A stretch of DNA of 64,000 nucleotides from Deltaproteobacteria bacterium (GTDB lineage Bacteria > Myxococcota_A > Polyangia > Haliangiales > Haliangiaceae): contig JAIOQA010000007.1 of NCBI GenBank assembly GCA_021413675.1, positions 1-64,000 on the forward strand, written 5' to 3'. Under the pieces are notes generated by a model. It saw only the letters and a list, made by a program, of their open reading frames with translations, made no database searches and had not been told where the DNA came from. This document shows positions 57,730 to 64,000 of the stretch, in pieces; position 1 is the first letter of the stretch, and the number at the start of each line of letters is the position of its first letter. The position numbers were made by a program, and so were the translations under genes.

Positions 57730-58775
57730 ATGGTAAAGAATGAGGCGCTGGTCGTCGCGGCAGTCCTCGCGGGGCTCGCCGGCGGCTGTCGCAAGCCCGA
57801 GCTGACCGACGGGCGCTACCAGGGGATGGTCGAATACGAGCGCCGCGATCTCGCCTTCGAGCTCGCGGGCCGGGTCGCGCAGGTCGCGGTCACGCGCGGC
57901 CAGGAGCTCACCGCGGGCGCCCTGATCGCGCGCCAGGACGACGCCCTCGATCGCGAGAGCCGCGAGATCCGCGTGCGCGATGTCGCGGTCGCCAGCGCCG
58001 AGCTCGCGCTGGTGAAGGCGGGCGCGCGGCCCGAGGACATCCGCGGCGCGCAGGCCACGCTGACCGCCGCGAAGGCCGCCGAGCTCGACGCGCAGAAGGA
58101 GCTCGCGCGGCTGCGCGGCCTGGTCGACAAGGGCGCGCTGCCCGCCGCGGGCCTCGATGCCCTCGAGGCCCAGCTCGCCGCCGCGACCGGCCAGCGCCAG
58201 GCCCAGGAGGAGCGGCTGCGCGCGCTCAGGAACGGCGCGCGCTCGCAGGAGATCGATCGCGCTGCGGCCCGCGTCGCGCAGGCGGCGCAGGCGCTGGTCG
58301 CCGAGGACACCAAGCTGACCAAGCGCGCGTTGCTCGCGCCGGCCGCCGGCATCGTCGAGGACGTCTACATCCAGCCGGGCGAGATGGCGAGCGCGGGCAC
58401 GCCGGTGATCGCGCTCATCGACGCGCTCCATCCCTACGCCGACGTGTTCGTGCCGGTCGCGGACGTCGCGCAGATCCAGGTCGGCGACGCCGCGCTGCTC
58501 GCGATCGACGGCAGCGCGACCGAGGCGCGCGGCGTGGTCGAGCTGGTCTACGCCCAGGCCGAGTTCACGCCCCGGTTCGTGTTCTCGCCGCGCGAGCGCC
58601 CCAACCTCATGATGCGCGTGCGCGTGCGCATCGACGATCACGCGCGCGCGCTGCACGCCGGGCTGCCGGCCTACGCGCGCTTCGAGCGCGGCGCGGCGGT
58701 CGCGACCGCGCCGGTGCTCGACGCCGCGCCTGCGGTCGCGCCGCCCGACGCGCCCGCGCTCGACGGTGGTGCGCG

Positions 58776-58779
<4 letters not shown>
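57730..58779 (+). CDS. HlyD/YbhG-like membrane-fusion lipoprotein
   Basis: 349 residues from ATG 57730. LVVAAVLAGLAGGC is a signal with lipobox-like AGGC. Lipoyl-like barrel halves (GMVEYERRDLAFELAGRVAQV, LAPAAGIVEDVYIQPGEMASAGTPVIAL) enclose a helical hairpin (residues about 85-200, ASAELALVKAGARPEDIRGAQATL in part). YbhG-type periplasmic adaptor of the following ABC-2 exporter. The C-terminus is Pro/Ala-rich. Its stop overlaps the ATPase start (GTGA). Confidence 0.88.
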
Positions 58780-59731
<952 letters not shown>

Positions 59732-59735
<4 letters not shown>

Positions 59736-60874
59736 GCGCGATCGGCCGCAGCCTCGGGCGCATCCGCGTCGTCGCCTACAAGGAGCTCATCCAGCTCCGG
59801 CGCGATCGCCTCACGATCGGCATGATGGTGATGCTGCCGCTGATGCAGCTCGTGCTGTTCGGCTTCGCGATCGACAACGACGTGCGCCACATGCCGACCG
59901 TGGTGTTCGACGCCGATCGCTCGGCGGCGTCGCGCGATCTGGTCCGGCGCATGGAGGTCACTGGCTTCTACGACGTCATCGGCGCGGTCGAGAGCTACGA
60001 CGAGATCGCGACCGCGTTCCGCCAGGGCACCGCCGGCGTCGCGCTGGTCGTGCCCGCGCGCTACGGCCAGGATCTGGCGCGCGGCCGGCCGGCCCACGCG
60101 CAGCTCATGGTCGATGGCTCGGATCCGCAGACCGTGGCCTCGGCGACCAACACCGCCAGCTCGGTGGTCGCGCAGCTCGCCGGCAACCTCGCCCAGCAGC
60201 GCGCCGCCGCGCTCGGCGTGACCACCGCGCCGGCGATCGATCTCGCGGTGTCGGTGCTCTACAACCCGGATCTCCGGACCGCGGTCTACATCGTGCCCGG
60301 CCTGGTCGGCGTGATCCTGACGCTCACGATGGTGATGTTCACGTCGATGGCGATCGTGCGCGAGCGCGAGCGCGGCACGCTCGAGCAGCTGATCGTCTCG
60401 CCGGTGAAGTCGGTCGAGCTGGTGATCGGCAAGATCGTCCCGTACATCGTCATCGGCTACGTCCAGATGACGCTGATCCTGATCGTCGGCACCCAGCTGT
60501 TCGACGTGCCATTCGCCGGCGAGATCCGCCTCCTGTACCTGCTCGCGTCCCTGTTCATCGCCGGCAACCTCGCCCTCGGGCTGTTCTTCTCGACGCTCGC
60601 GAAGACCCAGCAGCAGGCGATGCAGATGTCGTTCTTCTTCCTGCTGCCCAACATCCTCCTGTCGGGCTTCATGTTCCCGTTCGCCGGCATGCCGCGGTTC
60701 GCGCAGATCCTGTCGTCGGGCCTGCCGCTGACCCACTTCCTGCGGATCATCCGCGGCATCGTGCTGAAGGGCGCGGGCTACGCCGAGCTCGCCGGCGAGG
60801 TGCTGTGGCTGGCGGCGATCCTCGGCGTGCTGGTCGCGGTCACCGCGCTCCGCTTCCGGAAGAAGCTCGGCTGA
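59732..60874 (+). CDS. ABC-2 type permease (YbhS/YhhJ-like)
   Basis: 380 residues, ATGA overlap with the ATPase. One N-terminal helix (LTIGMMVMLPLMQLVLFGFAI), a periplasmic domain of about 150 residues, and five C-terminal helices (YIVPGLVGVILTLTMVMFTSM, the ERERGTLEQLIVSP loop, VPYIVIGYVQMTLILIVG, LLYLLASLFIAGNLALGLFFS, FFFLLPNILLSGFMFPFAGMP). Only one permease gene is present, so a homodimer is expected. The substrate, probably a toxic small molecule, is not readable. Confidence 0.92.
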
Positions 60875-61014
60875 TGGCCCGCGACATCATCCAGGGGACC
60901 TGCCCGTCCCCTCTGGCGAGGCGGAGCCTCGCCGACATGTTCGTCCGGCGCGGCGACCGCGCCGGTGGCCCCACCGCGCGCCGCGCCGCGCGGCTGTGGA
61001 CGGCGGTGCCCTGA
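60874..61014 (+). pseudogene. 46-codon reading frame carrying palindromic element, upstream of tetR
   Basis: ATG 60874 overlaps the permease stop (TGATG) and the TGA at 61012 overlaps the tetR ATG (TGATG). It reads MARDIIQGTCPSPLARRSLA, later PTARRAAR. The start MAR-DII resembles the tetR start MARPASDI, with 10 of 12 bases equal at the beginning. Same architecture as the frame before nrdR. Whether it is translated is unknown. Confidence 0.6.
60892..60991 (+). repeat. Dispersed palindromic element, copy 2
   Basis: CAGGGGACC-tgccc-GTCCCCT followed by the perfect GGCGAGGC-GGA-GCCTCGCC, then about 30 extra bases relative to copy 1, and CCCCACCGCGCGCCGCGCCGC. Related to 55479-55550. Confidence 0.7.
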
Positions 61015-61610
61015 TGGCGCGTCCCGCATCAGACATTCGCGCGCGGATCGTGGCCGCGGCGCGCCCGGTGTTCCTGGCCCACGGCGTCGACGCGGCGCCG
61101 CTGCGCGCGATCGCGCGCGCCGCCCGCACCAACCTCGGGATGATCTACTACTACTTCCCGACCAAGGACGATCTGTTCGCCGAGGTGATCGAGGCGCCGT
61201 ACGCGAAGGTGGTCGATGATCTCGCGGCCGCGCTCGGCGGCGATCGCCCGGTGCGCGAGCGCATCCGCGACCTCTACCGCCGGCTGTGCGCGATGACGCC
61301 CGACGAGCGCGAGGTCGCGGGCCTGGCTGCGCGCGAGGTCCTGACCTCGGCGACGCGGCGCGTGCGCATGTTCGAGCGCTTCTGGCGCGGCCACATCCCC
61401 CTCGTGCTCGCCGCGCTCGAGGGCGGCAAGGCGCGCGGCGAGATCCGCGCCGATGTCCCGACGCCGCTGCTGCTCTCGATGACCGCGGGCGCGGCGCTGT
61501 TCCCGCAGATCGCGCTGCACGTGCTGCAGATGCCGGGCATGCCATCGCCCGAGGCGCTCGCCGATCGCCTGGTCGCGCTGCTCTTCGACGGCATCGCGGC
61601 GCGGCCGTGA
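61014..61610 (+). CDS. TetR/AcrR family repressor
   Basis: 198 residues. HTH at residues about 10-50: ARIVAAARPVFLAHGVDAAPLRAIARAARTN in pieces, then LGMIYYYFPTKDDLFAEVI, the TetR signature. The C-terminal ligand domain is Ala/Leu-rich. It follows the exporter operon, so it probably represses it in response to an exported compound. Confidence 0.9.
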   Translation: MARPASDIRARIVAAARPVFLAHGVDAAPLRAIARAARTNLGMIYYYFPTKDDLFAEVIEAPYAKVVDDLAAALGGDRPVRERIRDLYRRLCAMTPDEREVAGLAAREVLTSATRRVRMFERFWRGHIPLVLAALEGGKARGEIRADVPTPLLLSMTAGAALFPQIALHVLQMPGMPSPEALADRLVALLFDGIAARP

Positions 61611-61619
61611 CCGCGCGCG

Positions 61620-63329
<1,710 letters not shown>

Positions 63330-63463
63330 CCCTGGGCCGAGTCGTCCACGGTCCCATGTGACCAGGACCGTTCCGACGGTGCAAGCACAGCTCCCGGGTT
63401 TGCGCAGCGGTGCAACCCGCCGGGTGGCTGCGCATCGAACCGGTTGTGGTACACCCGGCCCCG

Positions 63464-64000
63464 ATGTTCACCGGTCTGGTCGAAGACGTCGGCACCATCG
63501 TGCGCGCCGATCGCCGCTCCGACGCGCTGGTGCTCGTGGTCCGGCCAGCCGCGCTGCCGATCGGCGAGCTCACCCTCGGCGAGTCGGTCAGCCACGACGG
63601 CGTGTGTCTCACGGTCACCGACATCGCCAGCGGCACCTACACGGTCCTGGCGGGCGCCGAGACCCTGGCCCGAACCACCCTCAGCGAGCTGCGGGTCGGC
63701 GCCAAGGTCAACCTCGAGCGGGCGCTGCGGGCTGGCGACCGCCTGGGCGGCCACATGGTCGCGGGCCACGTCGACGCGGTCGGGGAGATCGTCAGCCGCC
63801 GGGACCTCGGCGCCAACATCGTCTACACGGTGCGCGCGCTGCCCGCGGTGCTGCGCTACGTCGTCGAGAAGGGCTCGATCGCCATCGACGGCATCAGCCT
63901 CACGGTCAACCGCGTGGATGGCGACGGCCTGGACGTCGCGATCATCCCGCACACCTCGTCGAAGACCACGCTGACCGACAAGCCCGTCGGCCGGCGCGTG
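63464..64000 (+). CDS. ribE: Riboflavin synthase alpha chain (partial, runs off the right edge)
   Basis: 179 codons present from ATG 63464. Forms riboflavin from two lumazine molecules. The first lumazine-binding domain starts MFTGLVEDVGTIV with LTLGESVSHDGVCLTVT and RALRAGDRLGGHMVAGHVDAVG; the second begins VEKGSIAIDGISLTVN. The N-terminal MFTG and both domain signatures are diagnostic. No FMN riboswitch is evident upstream. ribD is about 6.3 kb upstream on the same strand. Confidence 0.93.
   Translation, partial: MFTGLVEDVGTIVRADRRSDALVLVVRPAALPIGELTLGESVSHDGVCLTVTDIASGTYTVLAGAETLARTTLSELRVGAKVNLERALRAGDRLGGHMVAGHVDAVGEIVSRRDLGANIVYTVRALPAVLRYVVEKGSIAIDGISLTVNRVDGDGLDVAIIPHTSSKTTLTDKPVGRRV

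Noticed and set aside
57525-57743. Open frame with a long Val-His repeat across the satellite
   Set aside because: It is only the hexanucleotide repeat read in frame, lacks a ribosome site and overlaps the real hlyD-like start.
63330-63463. FMN riboswitch upstream of ribE
   Set aside because: No RFN-type AGGGGC/GGTGAAATTC segments are visible in the 134 bases.

Overview
The window is about 70% GC and tightly packed. Its marker families point to Myxococcota (Polyangia-like): a MYXO-CTERM-type tail on a secreted protein with ten DUF4215 Cys-rich repeats, a second such tail on an HExxH protease, an eight-cysteine-cluster lipoprotein, Asp/Ala/Pro-rich tails, a eukaryote-like Ser/Thr kinase, and many lipoproteins of unknown function. 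No phage, IS element or CRISPR array is visible. Most operons are joined by ATGA or GTGA stop/start overlaps.

Layout. 1-4.8 kb: 5' part of holB, a PLP aminotransferase, a DUF5924/DUF2914 membrane protein and an outer-membrane barrel-like protein. 4.9-11.9 kb: a minus-strand operon of DUF1287 protein, VWA-FHA membrane protein, and two paralogous zinc amidases flanking an 80-residue twin-arginine-type protein; it looks like a cell-wall hydrolase system. 12-22 kb: mostly plus-strand exported proteins (beta-propeller, SUMF1-like protein, isoaspartyl peptidase, DUF4215 protein, eight-Cys lipoprotein), a Ser/Thr kinase and a pirin. 22-31 kb: minus-strand receiver protein, a very large membrane protein, an acyl-CoA synthetase, a YceI lipoprotein and a TPR/transglutaminase lipoprotein.

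32.2-37.3 kb is the most unusual part. Two short peptides with Gly-Gly-Gly leader ends and related cores flank a JmjC/cupin-type Fe(II)/2-oxoglutarate oxygenase. Convergent to them is a translationally coupled operon of a lipoprotein amidohydrolase (prolidase-related), a LytS/YehU-type histidine kinase and a LytTR response regulator. I read this as a candidate modified-peptide (RiPP) or peptide-signal system.

37.5-50 kb: HmuY-like lipoprotein plus protease, tRNA-Thr(CGT), thiS-thiG-thiE, a Crp/Fnr regulator, alr-mlaE-mlaF-mlaD with a barrel-like extension on MlaD, and a GH1 lipoprotein. 49.6-55.4 kb: the core yceD-rpmF-plsX-fabD-fabG-acpP-fabF-rpiB block, without fabH. 55.4-64 kb: nrdR-ribD-ykgJ-like, an HlyD/ABC-2 efflux operon with TetR behind a hexanucleotide satellite and a large inverted repeat, a PPP phosphatase, and the start of ribE. 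Two copies of a palindromic element, each inside a 44-46 codon reading frame ending in TGATG at the next gene, lie before nrdR and tetR.
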